Assembly: GCA_964384025.1 (NCBI GenBank)
Contig: CAYLJJ010000054.1
Location: 1 to 44,942 of the forward strand
Direction: 5' to 3'
Origin: CAYLJJ01 sp964384025
GTDB lineage: Bacteria; Myxococcota_A; Bradymonadia; UBA7976; UBA1532
DNA: 44,942 nucleotides
Shown in pieces: positions 1-7,707 of this stretch (within the stretch, counting starts at the first letter, position 1; every line of letters starts with the position of its first letter). The notes under the pieces were generated by a model. It had not been told where the DNA came from, made no database searches, and was given only the letters and a program-made list of their open reading frames with translations. A program made the position numbers and the translations under genes.

Positions 1-1639
1 TTTGCGTTTCATCCTTGTTCGTGTGAACCTTGGGCGTCTCAACCTTGGTCGTCTCAACCTTGGGTTCTTCAACCTTGGGTGCTTCAACCTTGGGTTCTTC
101 AACTTTGGCGATTTCGACCTTAGGTATTTCGACCTTGGGGCTCTCTTGACGTCTCCCACGCCTTCGTCGACGTCCCTTGGGATTGGGTTGTTGCTGAGCA
201 GGCAGGCCACGGAACTCGCTTTGTACGATGGAGACACGCTCAGCTACGCTCTTGACCGTTTGCGCACGGGCCCCCGCAGCGAGCCGTTCAGGCTTAGGCA
301 CGTCTGCGAGGAGCCCTCCAGCTTGGGGAGCGCTGGGTCGATCTTTATTCTCACGGAAGTAGCGTAGCAAGGCGCTGACCACTTCAGCGGCATCATCCCT
401 TTCCAGCACACGCATAACTTGAGAGCGGAGGCTCTTCTCTGGACCTGTCTGCTTTACCGCTCCCTGAATCTCTTCAATGAGGGCTTCTGTCCGACGCTCT
501 TCTCGTCTCAATTCAATCTCCGCCTGAGTGGGCACATCTCGCTCTTGGAGGGCCACCTTGTAGATGCGTTTAAGATAGTAATAGACGCCGATCTCTCGGG
601 GGCCGATCAGGCTGATGGCGATTCCATCTGCGCCCGCTCGTCCTGTTCGTCCAGTCCTATGGATATAGACCTCTGGGGACTCAGGGAGAATATAGTTGAC
701 CACATGACTCAGACGGGAGATGTCGATTCCTCGGGCAGCGATGTCGGTCGCAACCAGGAAGCGGAGAGACTTCTCCTTGACGCGCTTCATGAGCTGCTCT
801 CGCTCTTTTTGAGGCAGATCACTGTTGAGATAGGCCGCTTGATAGCCATGGCGCTGAAGGGCTCTGGAGACGATCTCAGTATCTTTGCGGGTGTTGGTGA
901 AGATGAGGGCACTCTCAGGCTCCTCATACTCTAAGACTTGAATGAGGTCTCGGGGTCGCCCAACACCGCTCACCATATAGTAGTGATGCTCTACGCTGTC
1001 AGCGCCTACATTCTCCTCGATCAAGCTCAGAGATTCAGGCTCTTGCATATAGCGTTGAGCTAGGCGCTTGATATCCTCGGGGATGGTTGCTGAGAAGAGC
1101 AGGGTTTGTCGATCCTTGGGGACAAACTCCATGATCATAGAGAGCTCTTGAGCGAAGCCCATGCTGAGCATCTCATCCGCCTCATCTAGAACCAAGACTT
1201 CAAGCCTATGGAGCTTTAGATTGCGGCGCTTGAGGTGGTCGAGGACACGACCTGGAGTCCCAACGATGATATGGGCGAAGCGCATCTCCGCCACCTGCTT
1301 CTCTATTGAAGCTCCTCCGTAGACCGCCACGCTCTGAATCTGGCCCTTTCGCCCCAGGAGGTTCATCTCAGCAGCGACCTGAGAAGCCAGCTCTCGGGTG
1401 GGACAGAGGATCAGGCTCTTGATGCCTCTACTCTGGCCTTCAAAGCGCTTGATGAGAGGAATCCCAAAGGCGGCGGTCTTGCCTGTACCTGTCTGGGATT
1501 GGACCATCAGGTCTTGGCCGGTGAGGACCATGGGGATGGCGGCGGACTGAACCGCGGTGGGTTGCTCATAGCCCATCTCAGTGAGGGAGCCCTGGAGGCT
1601 CTCGGAGAGGGGTAGGTCACTGAATCGAAGATCGCTCAT
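1..1639 (-). CDS. DEAD-box ATP-dependent RNA helicase (DeaD/RhlE type), C-terminus cut by window edge
   Basis: Unwinds structured RNA using ATP; this family acts in ribosome assembly, RNA decay and cold adaptation. The reading frame opens at the ATG ending at 1639 and runs open to base 1, giving 546 visible residues. The conserved motifs appear in order: a Q-motif (GYEQPTAVQ), Walker A SQTGTGKT near residue 46, PTRELA, TPGR, DEAD, SAT, then the helicase C domain with VATDIAARGID and HRTGRTGRAG. A region of low similarity and an Arg-rich patch (RRRRRGRR) follow the core, then nine PKVEx-type pentapeptides starting near residue 501. The Shine-Dalgarno is weak (AAGG, about 6 nt spacing). The gene is divergent from the lipoprotein at 1945. 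The family is certain; the choice between DeaD and RhlE is not. Confidence 0.95.
   Translation of the reverse strand, partial: MSDLRFSDLPLSESLQGSLTEMGYEQPTAVQSAAIPMVLTGQDLMVQSQTGTGKTAAFGIPLIKRFEGQSRGIKSLILCPTRELASQVAAEMNLLGRKGQIQSVAVYGGASIEKQVAEMRFAHIIVGTPGRVLDHLKRRNLKLHRLEVLVLDEADEMLSMGFAQELSMIMEFVPKDRQTLLFSATIPEDIKRLAQRYMQEPESLSLIEENVGADSVEHHYYMVSGVGRPRDLIQVLEYEEPESALIFTNTRKDTEIVSRALQRHGYQAAYLNSDLPQKEREQLMKRVKEKSLRFLVATDIAARGIDISRLSHVVNYILPESPEVYIHRTGRTGRAGADGIAISLIGPREIGVYYYLKRIYKVALQERDVPTQAEIELRREERRTEALIEEIQGAVKQTGPEKSLRSQVMRVLERDDAAEVVSALLRYFRENKDRPSAPQAGGLLADVPKPERLAAGARAQTVKSVAERVSIVQSEFRGLPAQQQPNPKGRRRRRGRRQESPKVEIPKVEIAKVEEPKVEAPKVEEPKVETTKVETPKVHTNKDETQ
5..139 (-). repeat. Nine tandem 15-bp units encoding PKVEx pentapeptides in the helicase tail
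   Basis: The minus-strand frame reads PKVEI, PKVEI, AKVEE, PKVEA, PKVEE, PKVET, TKVET, PKVHT, NKDET, each exactly 15 bp. The last copies degenerate toward the window edge. Such alternating Lys/Glu-rich low-complexity tails on bacterial helicases are usually disordered. The repeat could expand or contract by slippage or recombination without breaking the frame. Confidence 0.9.
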
Positions 1640-1944
1640 CAAAAACCTTGGGGCCTGAGTTTCAGCCCTGGGGATGTTACCGATAGCCTACTTCCGCGAG
1701 GGCTGCTTCTCTTCTGCGCTCTTTGAGTGCAGCAGGGTGATGCAAAAGAAAGGCGTTTCTTTTGGAGCCTTTTGACTCTGCATCAATAGAGGTCAAGCCG
1801 CACACTGTCAATCCTTCCAAGTAGGAGAGGAGCTTAGGCGCTGTGGTGCGGTCTTTGCTTGGCCAGCGCTCTCACTTTAAACCCCGCCCCTAACATTGTC
1901 GAGAGAAGTGCTCGAGCTTGGGGCGTTTAAATGATGGAGAGAAG
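1640..1944. other. Divergent spacer between helicase and lipoprotein genes
   Basis: This stretch of 305 bp holds no convincing gene on either strand. It must contain the promoters of the helicase (minus) and of the lipoprotein at 1945 (plus), but I could not pick out a clear -35/-10 pair for either. The only distinct structure is a perfect inverted repeat at 1743-1764. A TTG codon at 1918 is in frame with the lipoprotein but is a poorer start than the ATG at 1945. Confidence 0.6.
1743..1764. repeat. Perfect 9-bp inverted repeat, candidate operator or leader hairpin
   Basis: Arms CAAAAGAAA (1743-1751) and TTTCTTTTG (1756-1764) are exact reverse complements around a 4-nt loop (GGCG). It lies about 104 nt upstream of the helicase start and 181 nt upstream of the lipoprotein start. 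It could be a protein-binding site or an RNA hairpin in the helicase leader. Neither role is shown by sequence alone. Confidence 0.4.
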
Positions 1945-2487
1945 ATGCGGTTGCTTTTGCTATTTGGAGTCCCAGCACTCCTGGTGGCTTGTAATGATGA
2001 TGATAACAGCGGACGGAGCGAGTTCTCTACAGGGGCTGACTCCAGCAAGCTGATAAAAGATCTGAGCGCCGAGGAACTCCAGGCAGCTTGTGACTCTATG
2101 GAGCAAGCGATCTCCTCAGTGATGACCCAACAGAGGGCTTGTACGGCGTTTGGGTTGATGTTTGCTCAAGACGCACAGAATTGCCAAGAAGCGGTCAGCG
2201 CCTGTATGAGCTCCCCGATGGAGGAGGAGGAAAAGGAGTGCAGGCTGAGCGAGGAGAAGAGCAAGGAGTGTGAGGCCACGGTGCTGGATATGGAGGGTTG
2301 TATCAACGAAAGCTTGGCGGGGCTGGAGAGCGCAATGGAGAGTCTCTCCTGTGACCTTGCAGGACAGGCGACTGAGCCTCAGGAGGGAGGGGAGGAGTTG
2401 AATCCCAGTTGTCAGAGCGTTCAGGAGCAGTGCCCAGAGTTGACCGCTGAGATACTGCCCTCCTCTGGAATGCCCTCTGGGGGCTGA
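1945..2487 (+). CDS. Small Cys-rich predicted lipoprotein of unknown function
   Basis: The 180-residue product starts with a lipoprotein signal: charged start, hydrophobic run LLLLFGVPALLVA and a lipidated cysteine at residue 16 (lipobox LVAC), followed by Asn and an Asp-rich stretch. The mature part is mostly predicted helix with about a dozen cysteines, an acidic EEEEKE patch near residue 92 and a Pro/Gly/Ser tail. I chose the ATG at 1945 because GGAGAGAAG lies directly upstream and the signal peptide begins there. A TTG start at 1918 would add nine polar residues in front of the signal. I do not recognise the family. It probably sits in an envelope membrane with disulfide bonds, converging on the HEAT-like gene. 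Confidence 0.75.
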   Translation: MRLLLLFGVPALLVACNDDDNSGRSEFSTGADSSKLIKDLSAEELQAACDSMEQAISSVMTQQRACTAFGLMFAQDAQNCQEAVSACMSSPMEEEEKECRLSEEKSKECEATVLDMEGCINESLAGLESAMESLSCDLAGQATEPQEGGEELNPSCQSVQEQCPELTAEILPSSGMPSGG

Positions 2488-2524
2488 AAAGGCTCCTCTC
2501 CTCTACTATCTAAATGAGCCCCCA
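2478..2524. other. Inverted repeat in the convergent gap, possible bidirectional transcript end
   Basis: TGGGGGCT (2478-2485) and AGCCCCCA (2517-2524) are exact reverse complements separated by 31 nt. They span the stop codon of the plus-strand lipoprotein and the gap to the convergent minus-strand gene. There is no T-run after either arm and the loop is long, so this is only a weak candidate for a shared terminator. Confidence 0.25.
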
Positions 2525-2548
2525 AACACTCCGCTCCTCACAGCAGCA

Positions 2549-3256
2549 TCATCGGGCGAGCAAACGAAGGCAGCGACGTTGAAGGAGGGCTTCATCTTCC
2601 CGGGCACAGCGCCTCAGAGCCTCCCGAGCTTCTGGGCGCTTTGAGCGGCTCAGGAGGGAGGCTGCCCTGATGCGCACGCGGCTGGGGCTCAAGTGCCTAA
2701 AGATGCGCAGCAGCTCAGGTAGAGCCTTGGGGCCCTTAAAAAGCTTGAGGAGTGCCTTCTTCTCCTCCTCTGTCCCAGGGCTCAGGAGGAGCCGCCCCAG
2801 CTGACGGTAATGCTCTGGCTCCAGGGCTTGAGTCGTGAGGGCGTCTCTGGCAAGACGCCGAGCGCAGTCTAGGGGGTGATTTAAGAGTTCTAAATAGATC
2901 TCAAGAGCTTTAGGGCTCTCAACAGCGAGGCGCCAGCTCTTGAGGAAGGAGTTGATCGAGCGGCGATGGCCCCGCTTGACCAGCAGGGGGTCTCCCAAGA
3001 GCCAGTAGCGCCCCTTGGACCTCTGTACGATGGGCGCCAAGAGGTACTCTGTATGGGCAGGGAGAGGAGCAGAGAGAGAGAGCCTAAAGCGTTGAGGCGT
3101 TGGGGCTCCATAGTCCTGCTCTCGCTCCACCAGCACCTCCCCTGAGATCTCTTCTGGACCTGCGGGCGCGAGCAGATGGAGCAGAGCCAGCTGATGTGCC
3201 TTGAGGAGATATTCTCCATTGGGGTTGATAGAGGCCAAGAGCAGCAACAGGATCAT
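2549..3256 (-). CDS. Exported HEAT-repeat-like protein, function unknown
   Basis: The 235-residue product starts at an ATG with a good Shine-Dalgarno (GAGAGGAGAGAAG). Residues 1-9 are hydrophobic (MILLLLLAS) and look like a short signal or N-terminal anchor; no lipobox is present. The middle contains beta-type sequence (residues 35-95). From about residue 110 to the end the protein is helical with repeated Leu/Ala/Arg pairs, such as RIRAASLLSRS and EALRRCARE, resembling HEAT or armadillo-like repeats used for protein-protein contact. There are only three cysteines. It converges on the lipoprotein at 1945 and is divergent from tRNA-Val, sharing a 101-bp promoter spacer. The HEAT call is by eye; the biological partner is unknown. 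Confidence 0.7.
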   Translation of the reverse strand: MILLLLLASINPNGEYLLKAHQLALLHLLAPAGPEEISGEVLVEREQDYGAPTPQRFRLSLSAPLPAHTEYLLAPIVQRSKGRYWLLGDPLLVKRGHRRSINSFLKSWRLAVESPKALEIYLELLNHPLDCARRLARDALTTQALEPEHYRQLGRLLLSPGTEEEKKALLKLFKGPKALPELLRIFRHLSPSRVRIRAASLLSRSKRPEAREALRRCAREDEALLQRRCLRLLAR

Positions 3257-3298
3257 CTTCTCTCCTCTCTCTACTTAAGGTCATCTTTGCTTTTTCCA

Positions 3299-3327
3299 TT
3301 GACGATGATCCAGAGCGTTGTTATAAG
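3299..3327 (+). promoter_or_regulatory. Sigma70-type promoter of tRNA-Val
   Basis: A -35 box TTGACG (3299-3304) is followed by exactly 17 nt and a -10 box TATAAG (3322-3327). Transcription would begin near 3334, leaving about 24 nt of 5' leader before the tRNA, which RNase P would remove. It is the best promoter match I found in the window. Confidence 0.75.
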
Positions 3328-3357
3328 CGCTCGCCTTCTGGCGAAACGATTTTTTAT

Positions 3358-3429
3358 AGGCGCGTAGCTCAGGGGGAGAGCACCTCCTTGACGTGGAGGG
3401 GGTCGGCGGTTCAAATCCGCCCGTGCCTA
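3358..3429 (+). tRNA. tRNA-Val (anticodon GAC)
   Basis: The 72 nt fold into a full cloverleaf: acceptor AGGCGCG with CGTGCCT (one G-U pair), D stem GCTC/GAGC, anticodon stem CCTCC/GGAGG, loop TTGACGT with anticodon GAC, a 5-nt variable loop and T arm GGCGG-TTCAAAT-CCGCC. The discriminator base is A, and CCA is not encoded because the next bases are CAA. GAC reads the valine codon GUC. It is preceded by its own promoter and followed immediately by a strong intrinsic terminator. Confidence 0.95.
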
Positions 3430-3434
3430 CAAAT

Positions 3435-3475
3435 AAGCGCCTGCCGAGAATAATTCGGTAGGCGCTTTTTTTTTT
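3435..3475 (+). terminator. Strong intrinsic terminator after tRNA-Val, just before rpmI
   Basis: A 12-bp stem (3436-3447 with 3455-3466, one G-U pair) encloses a 7-nt loop and is followed by ten consecutive T residues (3466-3475). It ends the tRNA transcript. Only 34 nt separate the T-run from the rpmI start, so it also stands directly in front of the ribosomal protein cluster and could act there as an attenuator. Confidence 0.92.
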
Positions 3476-3509
3476 CCCCTCATCGATCTTCAAGTTTGGA
3501 GTCTGGCTC

Positions 3510-3707
3510 ATGCCTAAGATGAAGACCAAGCGTGCGGCCGCCAAGCGCTTTAAGACCCTCAAGAGTGGCAAGATCAAGCGCGGTCGCGCTTACAAACGCC
3601 ACATCCTGACCAAGATGAGCACCAAGAGGAAGCGCCAACTGAGGGGAGGAGAGTTTCTCAGCCCCGGCGATGTTAAGTTGGTTAAACGACTTCTCCCTTA
3701 CGGTTGA
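3510..3707 (+). CDS. rpmI: 50S ribosomal protein L35 (bL35)
   Basis: A structural protein of the large ribosomal subunit. The 65-residue product is full length for bL35 and shows the expected basic start (MPKMKTKRAAAKRFK), the internal KRHILTKMSTKRKRQLRG and the C-terminal VKRLLPYG. The Shine-Dalgarno is GGAG at about 9 nt spacing. It heads an rpmI-rplT-pheS-pheT-ihfA-merR run. In many bacteria infC and thrS precede it; here tRNA-Val and a terminator take that place, so initiation factor IF3 must be encoded elsewhere. I see no clear promoter between the terminator and this start. Confidence 0.97.
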   Translation: MPKMKTKRAAAKRFKTLKSGKIKRGRAYKRHILTKMSTKRKRQLRGGEFLSPGDVKLVKRLLPYG

Positions 3708-3708
3708 A

Positions 3709-3755
3709 GTCCCTAAGGGACACGCGCAGGAACATCCGCTCAAACGGAGGCGTGT
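3709..3755 (+). promoter_or_regulatory. Two overlapping hairpins upstream of rplT, candidate L20 autoregulatory leader
   Basis: The first hairpin pairs GTCCC (3709-3713) with GGGAC (3717-3721) over a 3-nt loop, just past the rpmI stop. The second pairs ACACGC (3720-3725) with GCGTGT (3750-3755) and, inside it, TCCG with CGGA over a 6-nt loop. They share bases 3720-3721, so both cannot be complete at once. The rplT Shine-Dalgarno (GGAG, 3762-3765) lies just downstream. L20 represses its own operon by binding leader RNA in E. coli and Bacillus; a similar role here is inference. Confidence 0.35.
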
Positions 3756-3773
3756 GACCCAGGAGCACCGCAG

Positions 3774-4124
3774 ATGCCAAGAGTAAAAAGAGGTTTCAAG
3801 GCGCGCAGGCGTCACAATCGAATCCTAAAGCAGGCCAAGGGCTACCGAGGCGCCCACAGTCGCCTCTTCCGCAGCGCCGTTGAGGCGGTTGAGCGCGCTC
3901 TGGTCTACGCTTATCGAGATCGGAAGCAACGTAAGCGCGCTTTCCGTCGTCTCTGGATCATCCGTATCAACGCCGCCACCCGCAACCTGGGGCTGAGCTA
4001 TAGCCAGTTTATCAACGGGCTCAAGAAGTCTGGGATCGAGCTGGACCGCCGCGTCCTCTCTGATCTGGCGGTCGCCGATCCCAAGGCCTTCTCTGAGCTC
4101 GTGGAGTTGGCTCGCGCTGCCTGA
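3774..4124 (+). CDS. rplT: 50S ribosomal protein L20 (bL20)
   Basis: Binds 23S rRNA early in large-subunit assembly and, in several bacteria, represses its own operon. The 116-residue product matches the family length. It has the long basic N-terminal extension (MPRVKRGFKARRRHNRILK, then GYRGAHSRLFR) and the globular part with RRLWIIRINAATRNLGLSYSQFINGLKKS. The start has GGAG at about 8 nt spacing. It follows rpmI by 66 nt containing two candidate hairpins. A 152-nt gap separates it from pheS. Confidence 0.97.
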   Translation: MPRVKRGFKARRRHNRILKQAKGYRGAHSRLFRSAVEAVERALVYAYRDRKQRKRAFRRLWIIRINAATRNLGLSYSQFINGLKKSGIELDRRVLSDLAVADPKAFSELVELARAA

Positions 4125-4276
4125 GCCCTTAGGGCTTGAGCTTCAGGCTTGAGTGCTCGACCTCAGCAGCTCCTCCCTCTTCTTCAAACTGATCCTGTCG
4201 CCTCTGCGCTCAGCGTTCTTTCGGTCACTCTCCTGAGCTTGAGGTGGGGATATCCACTCAGGGGACTCCATCCGTC

Positions 4277-5278
4277 ATGTCGGACGCCCTCAAGCAGCTT
4301 CACGCTGAACTTCAAAATATTCGCGAGCGATCCAAAGAGGCGGCGGCCCAGATCAACCGCGAGGCAGATCTCCCCGAGGGCCGTGCGCGCTTCCTTGGTC
4401 GTAGAGGCTCTTTCTCCCCTGTGATGCGCCTCCTGGGCAAGATGGATCGGAGCGCTCGCCCTGCAGCGGGGAACCTGATCAACCTCGCCAAGAAGGAGGT
4501 AGAGGCCTTCTTCATTGAGGCCCGTGAGCGCCTAGAAGCAGAGGCACTCCAACGAGCCTTGGAGGCGGGGCGCATCGATGTCACCCTCCCAGGACGCGGG
4601 CGAAGGGTTGGTGCTTGTCACCCCGTACAGGGGGTTTTAGATGAGTTGATCCAACTCCTGGGAGAGCTGGGCTTTGATTTGGCAGAGGGACCGGAGGTAG
4701 AGACGGAGCGTTATAACTTCGACCTCCTCAACATTCCTGCTGATCACCCTGCGCGGGATATGCAGGATACTTTCTATCTAGAGAACGGCCTGCTCCTGCG
4801 CACTCACACCAGCCCAGTGCAGATCCGCAGCATGGAGGCGACTGAGCCCCCCATCCGCATCATCGCACCGGGCAAGGTTTACCGCTGCGACGCAGATCCA
4901 ACCCACAGCCCAACCTTCCATCAGATCGAGGGGCTCTGGATCGATCATGATGTCAGTATGGCAGATCTCAAAGGGGTCCTCAGCGCCTTCCTGCGCCGCC
5001 TCTTTGGTCCTGAGCGAGCGATCCGCTTCCGTCCCAGCTTCTTCCCTTTCACCGAGCCCAGCGTTGAAGTGGATGTCGCTTTTAAGGGGAACTGGATGGA
5101 GGTTTTGGGGGCGGGCATGGTTCACCCTCAGGTGTTGCGCAATGTAGGCTGGGACCCCAGCAAAGTGCAGGGCTTTGCCTTTGGCCTGGGTGTGGACCGC
5201 TTGGCGATGATCCGCTATGGGATCAGCGACATCCGCTATCTCTTCGAGAACGACCTGCGCTTCCTGCGACAGTTCTAA
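4277..5278 (+). CDS. pheS: Phenylalanine-tRNA ligase alpha subunit
   Basis: Catalytic subunit of the alpha2-beta2 PheRS, which activates phenylalanine with ATP and charges tRNA-Phe. From the ATG at 4277 the product is 333 residues, close to the usual 327-350. An N-terminal coiled-coil arm (about 1-90) is followed by a class II catalytic core with motif 2 region GKVYRCDADPTHSPTFHQIE, the FTEPSVEVD stretch and motif 3 GFAFGLGVDRLAM near the C terminus. A GTG at 4244 would extend the protein by 11 residues but has a poorer ribosome site. The Shine-Dalgarno for 4277 (AGGGGA) is spaced a little far, so the start is probable rather than certain. pheT follows after 12 nt. Confidence 0.96.
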   Translation: MSDALKQLHAELQNIRERSKEAAAQINREADLPEGRARFLGRRGSFSPVMRLLGKMDRSARPAAGNLINLAKKEVEAFFIEARERLEAEALQRALEAGRIDVTLPGRGRRVGACHPVQGVLDELIQLLGELGFDLAEGPEVETERYNFDLLNIPADHPARDMQDTFYLENGLLLRTHTSPVQIRSMEATEPPIRIIAPGKVYRCDADPTHSPTFHQIEGLWIDHDVSMADLKGVLSAFLRRLFGPERAIRFRPSFFPFTEPSVEVDVAFKGNWMEVLGAGMVHPQVLRNVGWDPSKVQGFAFGLGVDRLAMIRYGISDIRYLFENDLRFLRQF

Positions 5279-5290
5279 AAGGAGCCCATC

Positions 5291-7669
5291 ATGAAGATCA
5301 GCTTAAACTGGCTGCGGCGCTACCTAGAGATCGACTGGAGCGTCGAGGAGATCGCTGAGCGTTTGACCCTGGCCGGTCTGGAGGTGGAGGATATCGAGGA
5401 GATTAAGCCCGCCTTCACTCAAGTACAGGTGGGGCGCGTGCTCAGTACCCAGACGCACCCTAAGGCGGATCGTCTGCGTCTGGCTGAGGTGGATTTGGGG
5501 GATCGTCGCGAGACCGTGGTTTGTGGTGCCGCAAACTGTCGCCCAGGGATCACCGTTGCTTACGCGGGTTTGGGTGCTCAGCTGGCAGGAGGCCTTGAGA
5601 TCAAAAGAGCACATATCCGGGGAGTTGAGAGCTGTGGGATGCTCTGCTCCGAGCAGGAATTGGGGCTTGTAGAGAGCGCCGATGGCATCCTAGAGCTGCC
5701 TATGCTTACCTTGGGGACCCCCTTAGAAGAGGCCCTGCCCATCCGAGACACGATCCTGGATTTGGGGATCACCCCCAACCGAGGAGACTGGTTAGGACAT
5801 CTGGGGGTTGCCCGAGAGCTGGCGGCTCTGGCGGGGCTGCCTTTGAAGCGCCCAGAGATCAAGCTGCCGCCACAGGTGGAGGGGGAGGCGATCCCAGTTC
5901 AGATTGAGGCCCCTGAGCGCTGTGGTCGCTATATCGCTCGTGTGATCCGCGGCCTTAAGGTGGGGCCCAGCCCCTTCTGGATGCAGCAGCTTCTCCGCTC
6001 TGTCGGAGTGCGACCGATCAACAACCTCGTAGATGTAACCAACTTCGTGCTCTTTGAGTATGGCCAACCTCTCCACGCCTTTGACTTAAACCAACTTAAA
6101 GGGAGGAGCGTCTCAGTACGCTGCGCTGCCGAGGGAGAGCAGATATGTACCCTCGATGGAGAGAAGCGTCGGCTTGGGCCTGAGGATCTCCTGATCTGTG
6201 ATGGAGAACGCCCCATCGCCATCGCAGGCGTCATGGGTGGTGAAAACACTGAGGTTCAGGAGGAGAGCAGCACGATCCTCTTGGAGGCTGCTTGGTTCCG
6301 CCCCTCCAGCGTACGCATGACTGCTCGACGCCTGGGTCTTAAGAGCGAGTCCAGCCACCGCTTTGAGCGCTTCGTCGATCCTGACTGCACTCTGGAGGCA
6401 GCCAACCGGGCTCTTCAACTCTTCGCTGAGCTGAGCGCTCCAGGGAGTCGACCAGAGATGGTCTCCGCTTATAGCGACGCTCGGGGTGCGCTGCCCTCCT
6501 CTCCTCTGATTGAGTTTCACCCGCAGGACACAGAGCGCCTCTTGGGGGTGGACTGGTCTCCTGAGCGGCAGGCTAAAGCCCTCAGGGCCCTGGGCTTTAA
6601 GCTGGAGCAAGCAGGAGGCTCTTGGAGCGTAGGGGTTCCGAGCTGGCGAGGGGATATGGCGGAGAGCGCTGATGTGGTTGAGGAGATCGCTCGCTACATC
6701 GGCTATGCAGAGATCCCTACTCCCGAGCCCCGAGTCTCTGCGCGCAGCAGCGAAGGAGGACACGCTCAGTATCGACGCCTCCAGGGCCTGCGCCGCTTTC
6801 TCCAGGATCGTGGCCTCCATCAAGCCCTTAACTACAGCTTCTTGGCTCCTGACTTTCAGGCCCACTTCAGCCAAGAGCCTGCCCTGAGGCTTAAAAACCC
6901 TCTCAATGAGGAGCAGGGGGCGCTGCGGAGGCTGTTGGTGCCTGGCTTGGTCAGCAACCTGAGCCACAATCAGCGCCATGGTGAAGGGGATGTAGCGCTC
7001 TATGAGCTGGGACAAACCTTCCTCCCTGAGGAGGAGGGACATAGAGAGATCAAGAGCCTGGGGATCCTCCTGGCTGGGCGTTTAGATTTCCACTGGTCTG
7101 GCAGCACGCGCACAGCGGACTTCTTTGACCTGAAGGGGCTCATCGAAGATCTCTGTCATTCGATGGGCCACCGCCCCAGCTTCCAGCGCGCTGAGGAGTG
7201 CAGCTGGCTCCATCCAGGAGCTTCAGCCCTGGTTACTTTAGCTGCGCGACCTTTGGGCGTGATGGGTCTCCTACACCCCGGCTTGACGCGGAGCTTAAAC
7301 CTACAGGGAGAGATCTATCTGGCGGAGCTGGATCTAAGCCCTCTCATTGGGGAAGCAGCGCCGCTGCGCAGCTTCGAGGATTTCGTGCGCTTGCCTGCGG
7401 CTCAGAGGGACCTGGCTCTCAAACTTCCCCGAAGTGTAGAGGCTGGACAAGTCCTCTCTGCGATTGAGGAATTGTCTCTTGAGGAGATTGACAGAGTGGA
7501 GATCTTCGACGTATACCGAGGGGGTTCCCTGGAAGCGGATAAGAAGAGTTTGGGGATCAGCTTGATCTACCGGGGACAAACACAAACCCTCACTGAAGAG
7601 GAGCTGAGCCAAGCCCATTCCCAGGTCTTAAAACACCTGGTGCACAGCTTAGGCGCAGCACTTCGTTGA
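5291..7669 (+). CDS. pheT: Phenylalanine-tRNA ligase beta subunit
   Basis: Partner of PheS, providing tRNA binding and editing of mischarged Tyr-tRNA-Phe. The 792 residues match the bacterial family. Domains in order: N-terminal segment with SLNWLRRYL; EMAP-II-like tRNA-binding domain (about 40-150, with HPKADRLRLAEVD and GVESCGMLCSE); B3/B4 editing domain (about 205-390, with PINNLVDVTNFVLFEYGQPLHAFD); B5 domain (about 405-480); a catalytic-like core without active-site function; and an FDX-ACB anticodon-binding domain (about 695-792, with PAAQRDLALKL). AAGGAG lies 6-7 nt upstream of the start. The 12-nt gap from pheS indicates co-translation. Confidence 0.97.
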   Translation: MKISLNWLRRYLEIDWSVEEIAERLTLAGLEVEDIEEIKPAFTQVQVGRVLSTQTHPKADRLRLAEVDLGDRRETVVCGAANCRPGITVAYAGLGAQLAGGLEIKRAHIRGVESCGMLCSEQELGLVESADGILELPMLTLGTPLEEALPIRDTILDLGITPNRGDWLGHLGVARELAALAGLPLKRPEIKLPPQVEGEAIPVQIEAPERCGRYIARVIRGLKVGPSPFWMQQLLRSVGVRPINNLVDVTNFVLFEYGQPLHAFDLNQLKGRSVSVRCAAEGEQICTLDGEKRRLGPEDLLICDGERPIAIAGVMGGENTEVQEESSTILLEAAWFRPSSVRMTARRLGLKSESSHRFERFVDPDCTLEAANRALQLFAELSAPGSRPEMVSAYSDARGALPSSPLIEFHPQDTERLLGVDWSPERQAKALRALGFKLEQAGGSWSVGVPSWRGDMAESADVVEEIARYIGYAEIPTPEPRVSARSSEGGHAQYRRLQGLRRFLQDRGLHQALNYSFLAPDFQAHFSQEPALRLKNPLNEEQGALRRLLVPGLVSNLSHNQRHGEGDVALYELGQTFLPEEEGHREIKSLGILLAGRLDFHWSGSTRTADFFDLKGLIEDLCHSMGHRPSFQRAEECSWLHPGASALVTLAARPLGVMGLLHPGLTRSLNLQGEIYLAELDLSPLIGEAAPLRSFEDFVRLPAAQRDLALKLPRSVEAGQVLSAIEELSLEEIDRVEIFDVYRGGSLEADKKSLGISLIYRGQTQTLTEEELSQAHSQVLKHLVHSLGAALR

Positions 7670-7707
7670 GCCTCTGGAGTTGCTAAAGGATGGATCGAGA
7701 GGAGAGA

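Noticed and set aside
2890..3299. Additional minus-strand frames over the HEAT-like gene
   Set aside because: They are alternative-frame readings of 2549-3256. The chosen frame has the ribosome site, hydrophobic N terminus and repeated helix pattern.
3388..3416. TTGACG, 17 nt, TCAAAT inside tRNA-Val, looking like a promoter
   Set aside because: The boxes are the anticodon loop and T loop of the tRNA, the -10 match is poor, and any transcript would still meet the terminator at 3435-3475.
4125..4276. Possible leader peptide or T-box before pheS
   Set aside because: The spacer of 152 nt has no Phe-rich reading frame and no T-box sequence or terminator/antiterminator pair that I can see, only short hairpins such as AGCCCT/AGGGCT.
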